64,000 nucleotides of DNA from Methylobacterium oryzihabitans (GTDB lineage Bacteria > Pseudomonadota > Alphaproteobacteria > Rhizobiales > Beijerinckiaceae): contig NZ_SACP01000021.1 of assembly GCF_004004555.2 (NCBI RefSeq), positions 31,796 to 95,795 of the forward strand. Reading direction: 5' to 3'. Shown here one piece after another: positions 29,192 to 38,379 of the stretch. Numbering within the stretch: position 1 is the first letter of the stretch; every line of letters begins with the position of its first letter. The position numbers and the translations under genes were made by a program. Under the pieces are notes generated by a model. It saw only the letters and a program-made list of their open reading frames with translations. It searched no databases and had not been told where the DNA came from.

Positions 29192-30301
29192 ATGATGCGC
29201 TTTCCCCGCAGCAGCCGCGCCGCCGTGGTGCGCGCGTTCAAGGCCCCGGTCTGCATCGAGGAGGTGCCGATCCCGCAGGAGCTGGAGCCCGGCACGATCC
29301 TGACGAAGATCGAGACCTGCTCGATCTGCGGCACCGACGTCCATCTCTGGCAGGGCTCGCTCGCCCTCAAGGTCGACCTGCCGGTCATCATCGGCCACGA
29401 GATGGTCGGGCGGATCGTCGCCATGGGGTCGGGGACCGACCGCGACTCGGTCGGCCAGCCCCTGCGGGTCGGCGACCGCATCACCTGGACCCACACCGCG
29501 TGCGGGCGCTGCTACTTCTGCACCGTCGCCCGCGAGCCGACCCTGTGCCAGTACAGCCGCAAGTACATGTACGAGCGGATGGACGTGGCGCCCTACCTGC
29601 TCGGCGGCTTCTCCGAATACGGCTACGTGCTGCCGGATTCCGGGCGGGTCCGGGTGCCCGACAACGTGCCGAACGAACTCGCCAGCATGGCGAGCTGCGC
29701 CTTCCGCTCGGTGATGAACGCCTTCGACGGGCTCGGCCGCATCGACCCGACCGACACCGTGGTGATCCAGGGCGCCGGCCCGCTCGGCCTGCTCGCCACC
29801 GCGGTGGCCAAGATCTCCGGCGCCCGCCGGGTGGTGACCCTCGGGGCGCCGGACGCCCGGCTCGACCTCGCGAAGGAGTTCGGCGCCGACGAGGTGCTGT
29901 CGGTCGAGCGCACCAGCCATGCCGAGCGGCTCGACCGGGTCCGGGCGCTCACCGACGGCCGCGGCGCCGACGTGGTGATGGAGTTCACCGGCCATCCGGA
30001 GGCCTTCGGCGAGGGCCTCGACCTCGCCCGGCGCGGCGCGAGCTACCTCGTGGTCGGCCAGCTCGGCCAGGGCAGGACGACGATCATGCCGTCGGCCATC
30101 GTCAGCAAGAACCTGCGGGTGCTGGGCTCCTTCTCGGGGCAGGCGAAGGCGTACTGGAAGGCGCTCGATTTCGTCTCGAAGCACCGGCACGAGGTGCCGT
30201 TCGAGCGCATGGTCAGCAACCGCTACAGGCTCGACGACGTGAACCTGGCGCTCACCCGGATGAAGAACTTCGAGGAGATCAAGCCGGTGATCGAGTTCTG
30301 A
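29192..30301 (+). CDS. Zinc-dependent medium-chain dehydrogenase
   Basis: A 369-residue NAD(P)-dependent alcohol/polyol-type dehydrogenase. Catalytic zinc ligands are Cys46 in SICGTDVH and His69-Glu70 in IIGHEMVG. The structural zinc lobe has Cys104, 107, 110 and 119. The Rossmann motif is GAGPLGLLA near residue 195. The typical C-terminus has LGSFSGQAKAYWKAL. It sits 81 bp after the CoA-transferase on the same strand, and the TRAP binding protein follows. The substrate is probably a secondary alcohol or hydroxy acid brought in by that transporter, but this is not visible in the sequence. Confidence 0.9.
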   Translation: MMRFPRSSRAAVVRAFKAPVCIEEVPIPQELEPGTILTKIETCSICGTDVHLWQGSLALKVDLPVIIGHEMVGRIVAMGSGTDRDSVGQPLRVGDRITWTHTACGRCYFCTVAREPTLCQYSRKYMYERMDVAPYLLGGFSEYGYVLPDSGRVRVPDNVPNELASMASCAFRSVMNAFDGLGRIDPTDTVVIQGAGPLGLLATAVAKISGARRVVTLGAPDARLDLAKEFGADEVLSVERTSHAERLDRVRALTDGRGADVVMEFTGHPEAFGEGLDLARRGASYLVVGQLGQGRTTIMPSAIVSKNLRVLGSFSGQAKAYWKALDFVSKHRHEVPFERMVSNRYRLDDVNLALTRMKNFEEIKPVIEF

Positions 30302-30383
30302 CCGCATTCGCGGGAGACGGGACGACCACCGGCGGCGAACGCCACGCCGATACGACGACAACCAGAAGACCCAGGAGGACACC

Positions 30384-31409
30384 ATGTCGCGCAGCACCCT
30401 GACCCGGCGCGGGCTCGTCGGCGCCACGCTCGGCGCCGGCCTGATCGGCGCGGCCCTGCCGATCCGCCGCGCCCGGGCGGCCGAGTACGTGTTCAAGCTC
30501 GGCACCGACGTGCCCGACACCCACCCGATCAACGTCCACGCCCGCAAGGCCGCCGAGGCGATCCGCGAGCGCACCGGGGGGCGGGTCGAGCTGCAGCTGT
30601 TTCCCAACAACCAGCTCGGCGGCCAGAGCGACATGCTCTCGCAACTGCGCTCCGGGGCGCTCGAATGCTTCGCGCTCTCGGGCGTGAACGTGCTCTCGAC
30701 CCTGATCCCGACCTCGTCGATCTACGGCCTCGGCTTTGCCTTCCCGAACTACGACGCGGTGTGGCGGGCGATGGACGGGCAGCTCGGCCAGACCCTGCGC
30801 GGGCAGATCGAGAAGGCCGGCTTCGTGGTCCTGGACCGCATCTGGGACAACGGCTTCCGCCAGATCACCAACAGCGTGCGGCCGATCCGCGAGCCGAAGG
30901 ACCTCCAGGGCCTCAAGATCCGGGTGCCGGTGAGCGCCCTGTGGACCTCGCTGTTCAAGTCCCTCGGCGCCGCGCCGGCCGGGCTCAACTTCTCGGAGGT
31001 CTATTCCTCGCTCCAGACCCGGGTTGTGGACGGGCAGGAGAACCCGCCGGTCATCATCGACACCGCGAAGCTCTACGAGGTGCAGAAATACTGCTCGGTG
31101 ACCAACCACATGTGGGACGGCTGGTGGTTCCTCATCAACCGCCGCGCCTGGGGCCAGATGCCGGCCGACCTCAAGGAGACCTTCGCCGGAGCGGTCAACG
31201 CCGCCTGCCTCGACGAGCGCAAGGACGTGGCGCGGCTCAACGCGTCCCTGCGCGAGCAGCTCACCGCCAAGGGGCTGGTGTTCAACGACGTCGACCCGGA
31301 GCCGTTCAAGGAGGAACTGCGCAAGAGCGGCTTCTACACCGAGTGGCGCAAGCGCTTCGGCGACGACCTGATGGGCCAGCTCGAAGCGGCGGCCGGCAAG
31401 CTCGGGTGA
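30384..31409 (+). CDS. TRAP transporter substrate-binding protein, DctP family
   Basis: A 341-residue periplasmic protein. MSRSTLTRRGLVGATLGAGL with a twin arginine and cleavage after RARAAE is a Tat-like signal. The mature protein has the DctP pattern FKLGTDVPDTHPINVHARKA, then GGRVELQLFPNNQLGG and LQGLKIRVPVSALW with the conserved Arg that binds carboxylates, and LQTRVVDGQENPP. It binds an organic acid for a TRAP importer. No DctQ or DctM membrane gene follows. The gene is succeeded by a long palindrome and convergent genes, so it must use a permease encoded elsewhere or is a remnant. Confidence 0.9.
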   Translation: MSRSTLTRRGLVGATLGAGLIGAALPIRRARAAEYVFKLGTDVPDTHPINVHARKAAEAIRERTGGRVELQLFPNNQLGGQSDMLSQLRSGALECFALSGVNVLSTLIPTSSIYGLGFAFPNYDAVWRAMDGQLGQTLRGQIEKAGFVVLDRIWDNGFRQITNSVRPIREPKDLQGLKIRVPVSALWTSLFKSLGAAPAGLNFSEVYSSLQTRVVDGQENPPVIIDTAKLYEVQKYCSVTNHMWDGWWFLINRRAWGQMPADLKETFAGAVNAACLDERKDVARLNASLREQLTAKGLVFNDVDPEPFKEELRKSGFYTEWRKRFGDDLMGQLEAAAGKLG

Positions 31410-31427
31410 GGGGGAGCCGGAGGCTTC

Positions 31428-31769
31428 GCCCGAACCCTCCCCCCGCTGCGGGCTTGCAGATTCACACATCGGGTTGTGCGCGTTCTCCTCGCCCCGCTTG
31501 CGGGGAGAGGGCTGCTGGGGATCGGAACGATCCCACCCCCTTGTCGGGTTCGCAGCGAGGCGGCAGCCGAAGGTGAGGGGGCGAAGCCGGAGGAGCTCGT
31601 CCTGCATCGCCCCCTCACCCTCGCCCTCCGAGCTTCCTTCGCCCCCGACAAGGGGGAGTGGGATCGCTCCGATCCCCAAGGCCTCTCCCCGCAAGCGGGG
31701 CGAGGAGAATCCCCGCGCCTTCTTCGGCGATGTGTGAATGCGGTAGCCGCTGCGGGGGAGGGTTCGGGC
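31428..31769. repeat. 342-bp nested palindromic element
   Basis: Several inverted pairs are nested. The outer arms GCCCGAACCCTCCCCC are at 31428-31443 and complementary at 31754-31769. ATTCACACATC at 31460-31470 pairs with 31729-31739. A 26-bp pair is at 31485-31510 and 31682-31707. Inner pairs surround GGATCGGAACGATCC and CCCGACAAGGGGG. The whole segment could fold as one long hairpin. It fills the gap between convergent genes and codes for nothing. Confidence 0.85.
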
Positions 31770-31806
31770 ACGGCACCTCGTCCCGGACGAGACCAAGCCG
31801 TCACCC

Positions 31807-32564
31807 TCACGCCTTCAGGCGATACCCGGTGCGGAACATCCACGTCACCGCGCCGAGGCACAGGGCGAGGAAGACCAGCGCCATGGCGAGGCTGATGCCG
31901 AGCGAGACGTCGGCCCGGCCGTAGAAGCTCCAGCGGAAGCCGCTGACGAGGTAGACGACCGGGTTGAACAGGCTCAGCGCCCGCCACACCGGCGGCAGCA
32001 TGTCGATGGCGTAGAAGCTGCCGCCCAGGAAGGTCAGCGGCGTGACGATGAGCAGCGGCACCAGTTGCAGCTTCTCGAACCCGTCCGCCCACAGCCCGAT
32101 GACGAAGCCGAACAGGCTGAACGTGATCGCGGTGAGCAGCAGGAACAGCACCATCACCACCGGGTGCTCGATGCGCAGCGGCACGAACAGCGAGGCGGTG
32201 GCGAGGATGATGAGCCCGAGCAGGATCGACTTCGAGGCCGCCGCGCCGACATAGCCGATGACGATCTCGACCGGCGAGATCGGCGCCGACAGGATCTCGT
32301 AGATCGTGCCGGCAAAGCGCGGGAAGTAGATGCCGAACGACGCGTTGGCGATGCTCTGGGTCAGCAGCGTCAGCATGATGAGCCCGGGCACGATGAAGGC
32401 GCCGTAGGGCACGCCCTCGATGGTCTCGATCCGGTGCCCGACCGCGGCGCCGAACACCACGAAGTAGAGCGAGGTCGAGATCACCGGCGCGACGATGCTC
32501 TGCAGCAGCGTGCGCCAGGCGCGGGCCATCTCGAACAGGTAGATGGCGCGGATCGCGGGCCAGT

Positions 32565-32568
<4 letters not shown>
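31807..32568 (-). CDS. ABC-2 type exporter permease
   Basis: A 253-residue protein with six membrane segments. The start MNWPAIRAIYLFEMARAWRT and the block YEILSAPISPVEIVIGYVGAA are typical of the ABC-2/NodJ-like permease group, as is FLGGSFYAIDMLPPVWRALS with FNPVVYLVSGFRW near the C-terminus. It forms the channel of an exporter whose ATPase is encoded immediately upstream with an ATGA overlap. The substrate is unknown. Related pairs export drugs, lipids or polysaccharide. Confidence 0.93.
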
Positions 32569-33491
<923 letters not shown>

Positions 33492-33621
33492 CGCGCTCCG
33501 CGTGGTGGACCCGGCCGCAACCGGCGCGTGCGCCGTGTAGCACGTCCGGCGGCGGGCGGGATCGCGCGCGCCTCAACGCTCCCTGGCGCCGGCAACAACC
33601 ATCGAGCCGCCGCCCGCCGCG

Positions 33622-34134
33622 CTACCCGAACAGTTGCGCGATCTCCGTCATCGGCATGAACAGACGGTGGGGTTGGTCGGGCAGGCGCAGGAAATCGTGC
33701 CGCTCATAGAACGAGACGGCCGCGTCGTCCTTGGCGTCCACCACGACCGCCAGCGAAGCCGTCTCGCTGCGGAGGCAGCGTCGCAGCGCATCGAGCAGGA
33801 GAACCGTTCCTCGCCCGCGTCCCCGCTGCCGGGCATCGACCGCGAGCCGACCGAGCAGCGTCGCCGGCAAGACCGGGTAGCGCGGCAGCGTCTTGACGAA
33901 GGTCGCCGGCAGCTCCGCCGCCTGGATGGATGTGTTCGACAGCGTGTAGAAGCCGAGGACGGCGGACGCTGGCGGTTCCACCAGCACGTAGGGAGCCGCC
34001 ACGCGACGGCGCGCGTCCTGGCTGGCCTGCGATCGCAGATACCGATCAAGCGGCTCGACACCGCAGGAGAAGCCGGACCGATCGTGACGCGACGTGTCGA
34101 GAGGATCGATCACCGGCCTTGCGTCGGTGCTCAC
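33622..34134 (-). CDS. GNAT toxin of a TacT-type toxin-antitoxin pair
   Basis: A 170-residue GNAT acetyltransferase. The N-terminus has the TacT-like FSCGVEPLDRYLRSQASQDARRR, then VLGFYTLSNTSI. The acetyl-CoA loop is RGRGRG at 104-109 after LGRLAVDARQ. SFYERHDFLRL carries Tyr143, the expected catalytic residue. Toxins of this group acetylate aminoacyl-tRNAs and stop translation. The GTG start overlaps the antitoxin stop by 4 nt, and the DUF1778 antitoxin gene comes first, as in TacAT and AtaRT. All expected motifs are present. Confidence 0.9.
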   Translation of the reverse strand: MSTDARPVIDPLDTSRHDRSGFSCGVEPLDRYLRSQASQDARRRVAAPYVLVEPPASAVLGFYTLSNTSIQAAELPATFVKTLPRYPVLPATLLGRLAVDARQRGRGRGTVLLLDALRRCLRSETASLAVVVDAKDDAAVSFYERHDFLRLPDQPHRLFMPMTEIAQLFG

Positions 34135-34448
34135 CTCGATCGGTCGCCGATCAGCGCCGCGTAGGCGGCCGCACGCTCCCGCATCCGCGCGCTCGGCTCG
34201 CGCGGGTTGAGCAGCGCTTCCACGAAGGCGCGGGAATCCCTGACGCTGAGCCGGATGACTTCATGCTCGGCGATGGCGCGCTTGGCCGCATCCTGGACGC
34301 TGGTCAGAACGAAATCTGTGATGCTGCGCCCTTCGAGCGCCGCGGCGTGCTCGATGAGAGCCTTCTGCTCCGCCGTCACGCGGGCCTCGAGACGCTCCGC
34401 ACGCCGGCGTAAGATCGGGGCGCCGTCCTGCGACCGCGTGCGGGCCAT
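34131..34448 (-). CDS. DUF1778 (ribbon-helix-helix) antitoxin
   Basis: A 105-residue protein. RRAERLEARVTAEQKALIEHAA followed by GRSITDFVLTSVQDAA is the DUF1778 ribbon-helix-helix region, and SVRDSRAFVEALLNPREPS is the C-terminal neutralising segment that wraps the GNAT toxin. It should bind its own promoter. AGGAGA lies upstream of the ATG. The open frame extends far upstream, but the start at 34448 gives the normal family length. Its N-terminal 15 residues are extra basic. Confidence 0.88.
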   Translation of the reverse strand: MARTRSQDGAPILRRRAERLEARVTAEQKALIEHAAALEGRSITDFVLTSVQDAAKRAIAEHEVIRLSVRDSRAFVEALLNPREPSARMRERAAAYAALIGDRSR

Positions 34449-34597
34449 GGCCGTCTCTCCTGTCGCGCAAAACGTACGGCCGAATGCCGGGTGCTTCAAG
34501 GACGATCGCGCAGGGACAGCAGGCCGCCAAGCGCCTGTCGCCCCCTTGGGCGTCGCCATTCTCCCGCAGAAGCGTCCGCCGCTTTTGCGAACCCTGT

Positions 34598-35182
34598 TCA
34601 GCGCAGCCCGTCCCGCTTGGTGATCTCGTCCTGCCGCAACCCGCCGACCCGGGCATGCGGGCGCCCGCCGGTCGTCATCGCGAGGGCGAACAGGATCTCG
34701 TCGGCTCGCGGCGCGTCGGCGACCGCGACCGTCACGCCGTCGAAATGCGAGCGGACATAGGCCGCGTCCTTGTGGTGGATCGGCACGTCGAGGCTCGCTC
34801 CCATCGCCCCGACCTTGGTCATCGACGGCACGATGGCGAGGGCCTGACCGAGCAGTTCGCGCATCGCGTAGCCGCCCGGCACGTGCCAGAGGGCGCCGTG
34901 CTCCAACTCGCCGGCGGCCCCGACCAGCGAGCCCTTGCCGTAGGCCTCGATCCGGGCGGGGTCGCCGCCGAGCGCCTGGAGCAGCTTGGTCGAGCATTCG
35001 AGGCCGAGCGGCTTGAGCGCGTCCATCATCCCGGCGATCTCGGGCTCGTGGCGCCCCGCGAACGGATTTTTCACGATGCAGGCGACCGAGCCCTTGAGGA
35101 TTGGGGTCGCCAGCACCGGCCCGCCGTCGTGGCGCACCTCCTCGACGGTGACGACGATCTTGCGGACGGCGATCTCGGTCAT
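34598..35182 (-). CDS. Amino acid synthesis (AA_synth) family protein
   Basis: A 194-residue protein. The family blocks are IRKIVVTVEEVRHDGG-like at the start, then RVAC-like SVACIVKNPFAGRHEPEI, GKGSLVGAAGELEHGALWHVPGGYAMRELLG and HHKDAAYVRSHFDGVTVAVADAPRADEI in pieces. This is the AA_synth family (PF06684), whose reaction is not established and whose name comes from an early prediction. It overlaps the UPF0280 gene by 4 nt and is the last gene of the 34.6-47 kb catabolic cluster, so a role in degrading the imported compound is more likely than in amino acid synthesis. Confidence 0.85.
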   Translation of the reverse strand: MTEIAVRKIVVTVEEVRHDGGPVLATPILKGSVACIVKNPFAGRHEPEIAGMMDALKPLGLECSTKLLQALGGDPARIEAYGKGSLVGAAGELEHGALWHVPGGYAMRELLGQALAIVPSMTKVGAMGASLDVPIHHKDAAYVRSHFDGVTVAVADAPRADEILFALAMTTGGRPHARVGGLRQDEITKRDGLR

Positions 35183-36042
35183 GGGGCGGGTTCCTGGATC
35201 AGCGGGAAGGAGCCGAGGACGAGGGTCTCGCCCCGGAGCGTGAGGGCGGCGGCACGGATCAGCCCGGCGGCCTGCATCGCGGCGGCGCGGTCGCGGCCGG
35301 CGGCGAGCGCCGCCGCGATCTCGTCGGGCGCGAGCGGGCCGACCGCGACGGTGACCGGCCGCTCGCCGAGGTCGGAATCGGGGTCGAGGTCGCGGGCCGG
35401 CCGGCGCACGACCGCCGGGTGCCCCGGCAGGTCGACGGCGTTGGCGATCAGCGTCGCGGCGGCGTCCGCCCCGGCCGCGTCGCGGGCCAGCACCGTCACC
35501 GAATCGGCGATGCCGAGGGAGAACGAGCGGCCCTGGCAGCCGGAGGTCGCGACGCCGCCGATCCCGTCGCGGTGGCGCAGCCGCACCCGTCCGTTCACCG
35601 TCGGCACCGGACCGCCGGAGAAGTCGGCGGCGAGCGCGATGGCGAGGCTCTCCCCCTCGGTGAGATGGACCGCGATGTCGCCGCCGTCGTTGACGAAGGC
35701 GCGGTCGAGGGGCGCGGCCTCGGTCATGGCGAGCAGGATCTCGTCGGCGACCGCGCCCGCCACCGCGGCCATCGGGGTGACGAAGGCCCGGTGCGGCCGG
35801 CAGGCGGCGACCATCCGGCGGGCGACCGCGCCGGTCACCCGCGGCCGGTCGGCCACCGGCCGGCGCAACTCGGGCAGTTCCGCCACCAGTTCGCCCAGCA
35901 CCGTGCGGAAGCGCTCGGCGGCGGCGGCACAGGCGTCCGCCTGCGCCGCCTCGGCGCCCCAGGCCCGCAGCACGAGGTCGATCGGCCCGTGCTGGAGGTG
36001 CAGCCGGCCGCCGGACAGGGGCTGGATCGCCGGGCCGTCCAT
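35179..36042 (-). CDS. UPF0280 family protein (ApbE-like fold)
   Basis: A 287-residue protein. HGPIDLVLRAWG at the start, TPMAAVAGAVADEIL, then AFVNDGGDIAVHL and GIATSGCQGRSFSLGIADSVTVLA-like blocks identify UPF0280. These resemble the flavin-transferase ApbE: the NDGGDIA and ATSG segments match ApbE ligand loops. No reaction is known. It starts 6 bp after the MarR gene and is coupled to the AA_synth gene. The constant pairing of these two uncharacterised families with a 6-hydroxynicotinate-reductase-like gene suggests one shared step. Confidence 0.85.
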   Translation of the reverse strand: MDGPAIQPLSGGRLHLQHGPIDLVLRAWGAEAAQADACAAAAERFRTVLGELVAELPELRRPVADRPRVTGAVARRMVAACRPHRAFVTPMAAVAGAVADEILLAMTEAAPLDRAFVNDGGDIAVHLTEGESLAIALAADFSGGPVPTVNGRVRLRHRDGIGGVATSGCQGRSFSLGIADSVTVLARDAAGADAAATLIANAVDLPGHPAVVRRPARDLDPDSDLGERPVTVAVGPLAPDEIAAALAAGRDRAAAMQAAGLIRAAALTLRGETLVLGSFPLIQEPAP

Positions 36043-36048
36043 CGCGCG

Positions 36049-36528
36049 TCAGCCGAGCCGGGCGATGAGGCGCACGAGGAGCGCCGCCTCGTCCGCGCTC
36101 AGCGGGGCGAGGGTGCGGGCCGTCACCTCGCCGCCGCGGGCCTTCATCGCCTCCACCACCGCGCGGCCCTCGGGCGTGAGGTCGAGGAGGACGAGGCGGG
36201 CGTCGCCCGGGTCGTCGGTCGCCCGCACGTAGCCGCGGCGGGTCAGCCGGCCGGCGACCCCGTACATCGTCGCCGGGTCGATGCCGACGAGGCGGCCGAG
36301 CTGGTTCTGCGAGGTCGGGCCGCCGTCGTGCAGCTTGGCCAGCGCCGTGAACTGCACCGGCGTCACCCCGAACTCGCGCATCACCGAATCGAAGATCGAG
36401 GAGGCGCGCTGGTGCGCCCGGCGGATCAGGTAGCCGATCTGGTCCTCGACGCGGTAGCCGTGCCAGGATTCCGGTGCGGTGTCCCGCGGGGTCTCCGGCG
36501 CGGGCGGCGGGGTGCGGAGCGACTTCAT
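36049..36528 (-). CDS. MarR family transcriptional regulator
   Basis: A 159-residue winged-helix regulator. The recognition part reads GVTPVQFTALAKLHDGGPTS and QLGRLVGIDPATMYGVAGRL, and the wing DDPGDARLVLLDLTPEG has the conserved D-x-R of MarR. It lies inside the catabolic cluster with a 4-nt overlap to the gene before it. MarR proteins are usually repressors released by phenolic or heteroaromatic ligands. Candidate operators are the similar palindromic sites at 42118 and 47245, in front of the hydantoinase A gene and the binding-protein gene. Confidence 0.92.
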   Translation of the reverse strand: MKSLRTPPPAPETPRDTAPESWHGYRVEDQIGYLIRRAHQRASSIFDSVMREFGVTPVQFTALAKLHDGGPTSQNQLGRLVGIDPATMYGVAGRLTRRGYVRATDDPGDARLVLLDLTPEGRAVVEAMKARGGEVTARTLAPLSADEAALLVRLIARLG

Positions 36529-38027
36529 GGATCGCCCCGCAGCGGCCACGGATTCACCGCCGGGAACGGATCGATCCGGGCGGCCGGGGCGACGTCGCGC
36601 AGGATGTCGCCGATGCCGACCACGTCGTCCATGTGGCCGCCCAGCCGGGCGTAGAGGTCCTTCGGCAGCGTGAACTCGATCGGCGCGACGAGGGCCGGGG
36701 TCGGCACCGACCCGAAGGCGTTCCTCGGCAGGCGCTGCACGTCGGCCATCACCGTGATGCCGCCCCCGGGCCACACCGTCACCGGCGCGCCGCCCATCGT
36801 CACCCGGGTCTCGCCCGCGGCGACCGAGCGGGTGAGCAGGACCGGGTTCTCGGTCACGCCCGCCCGCAGGCTGCCGCCGGCCCCGGCCATGAACAGCACG
36901 GTGCAGACCGAGGGCTCGCAATTCTCGCCGATCCGCTCGACCACCCGGCGCACCGGCTCGGGCATCTCGGCCGGGACGGGGGTCAGGTTCTCGTCGAGCA
37001 CCAGCCACAGCGCGTGCTCGCCGGTGGTCGAGGTCAGCAGCAGCCGCAGGCCCGGCCACGCGACGGCCGGGTCGATCGCCCGGATGATCGTGAGCGGGTC
37101 CTCGATGTCGGTGCCGCCCCAGCCGATGCCGGGCTCGGCGACCTGGAAGTAGCGCCCCGGCGTCGAGCGCCGGCCGCGGACCCGGATGCCGGCGGGCCGC
37201 ATGTCGAGGACGCGGCCGGCCTGATGCTCGGTCAGCACGCCGGTGATGTGATCGTCGACGACGATCACCTCGTCGGCGTGGCCGAGCCACTGGCGCGCGA
37301 AGATGCCGACCGTCGCCGAGCCGCAGCCGACCCGCATCCGGCTCTCCGGCTTGCCGTCGACGACCGGGGCGCGGCCGGCCTGCACCACGACCTCGTGGCC
37401 GCCGTCGATGGTGAGCGTCACCGCCTCGCCGGCGCACAGCTTCAGCATCGCGTCGCAGGTGACGCTGCCCTCCTTCTTCGAGCCGCCGGTGAGGTGGCGC
37501 ACCCCGCCGATGGAGAGCATCTGCGAGCCGTACTCGGCGGTGGTGACGTGGCCGACCTCCTCGGCCCCGACCCGCACCGCGGCGCGCTCGGGCCCGAGAT
37601 GGCGGTCGGTGTCGATCTTCACCTTCAGGCCGCAATAGCTGAAGATGCCCTCGGTCACGACCGTGACGGTCTCGACGCCGTCGTGCTCGCTCGCGACGAT
37701 GAACGGCGCCGGCTTGTAGTCCGGATAGGTGGTGCCGGCGCCGATGCCGGTGACGAAGGTGCGGCCGGGATCAAGCACGCGTCCGTCCCACTCGGCTTCC
37801 CCGAACGGCACGAGCCGCCCGCCCGCCTCGGCGGTCTTCTCCAGCAGCACGACCGGGTCGGTGCGCACGAGCTGGCCGTCCTCGTTGGCGTAGCGCGAGC
37901 AGGCGCCGGAGCGGCCGGGCCGGATCCGGCACAGGACCGGGCAGGCGTCGCAGCGCACGATCCCGTCGGCTTCCGCCGCCCCGAACTTCTTCGAGCGCGC
38001 CGCGACCGAGAGGGCGTCAGGGCTCAT
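36525..38027 (-). CDS. 6-hydroxynicotinate reductase-like iron-sulfur protein
   Basis: A 500-residue protein that I recognise from annotations as 6-hydroxynicotinate reductase. That enzyme reduces 6-hydroxynicotinate with ferredoxin in the anaerobic nicotinate pathway of Eubacterium. The N-terminus holds Cys26, Cys29, Cys33 and Cys43 in CDACPVLCRIRPGRSGAC, a likely [4Fe-4S] site. The rest is a large domain with VTEGIFSYCGLKVKIDTDRH and MRVGCGSATVGIFA. An aerobic methylotroph is an unexpected host for that pathway, so the substrate may be a different heterocycle. It is coupled to marR downstream and separated from the hydantoinase genes by a palindromic element. Confidence 0.7.
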   Translation of the reverse strand: MSPDALSVAARSKKFGAAEADGIVRCDACPVLCRIRPGRSGACSRYANEDGQLVRTDPVVLLEKTAEAGGRLVPFGEAEWDGRVLDPGRTFVTGIGAGTTYPDYKPAPFIVASEHDGVETVTVVTEGIFSYCGLKVKIDTDRHLGPERAAVRVGAEEVGHVTTAEYGSQMLSIGGVRHLTGGSKKEGSVTCDAMLKLCAGEAVTLTIDGGHEVVVQAGRAPVVDGKPESRMRVGCGSATVGIFARQWLGHADEVIVVDDHITGVLTEHQAGRVLDMRPAGIRVRGRRSTPGRYFQVAEPGIGWGGTDIEDPLTIIRAIDPAVAWPGLRLLLTSTTGEHALWLVLDENLTPVPAEMPEPVRRVVERIGENCEPSVCTVLFMAGAGGSLRAGVTENPVLLTRSVAAGETRVTMGGAPVTVWPGGGITVMADVQRLPRNAFGSVPTPALVAPIEFTLPKDLYARLGGHMDDVVGIGDILRDVAPAARIDPFPAVNPWPLRGDP

Positions 38028-38116
38028 GGCAGCCTCCGGGTGGGGGATTTTGGGAGCGCAGTCCGGACCCTCCCCCGCAGTGACAGGGCCGTCCGGGAAA
38101 AAGAACGGGCACGTCT

Positions 38117-38276
38117 CCCCTCTCCCGAGTGGGAGAGGGGCCGGGGGGGGGGGGGGGGGGGGGGGCTCGGGTACGGAATAGGACGGTGAGGATTGAGCTG
38201 CGCAGCTCCAAGCTCAGTGTCCAAGACTGAACCCGAGCCACCCTCACCCCTACCCCTCTCCCACTCGGGAGAGGGG
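38117..38276. repeat. Palindromic element with a run of 23 G
   Basis: A 24-nt unit, CCCCTCTCCC-GAGT-GGGAGAGGGG, at 38117-38140 is matched by its reverse complement at 38253-38276, so the element is a 160-bp palindrome with 24-bp arms. Inside, 38143-38165 is an unbroken run of 23 G. CTCGGGT and ACCCGAG, and GAGCTGC-GCAGCTC, form inner pairs. It is closely related to the element at 45645-45842. The flanks (38028-38116 and 38277-38379) have no gene. Confidence 0.85.
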
Positions 38277-38379
38277 ATCCCGCGCTCGATTCTCAAAGGA
38301 ATGTTCCCCGGACAGCCCTGCCGCAAAAGGGGGAGAGCAAGGGTCGCGCCTCTCCGGTCGGCGTGCGGCGAAACCCCCA

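Noticed and set aside
27323..30634. 1103-codon minus-strand frame
   Set aside because: It is antisense to four well-recognised genes (LysR, CoA-transferase, dehydrogenase, DctP) and has no domain.
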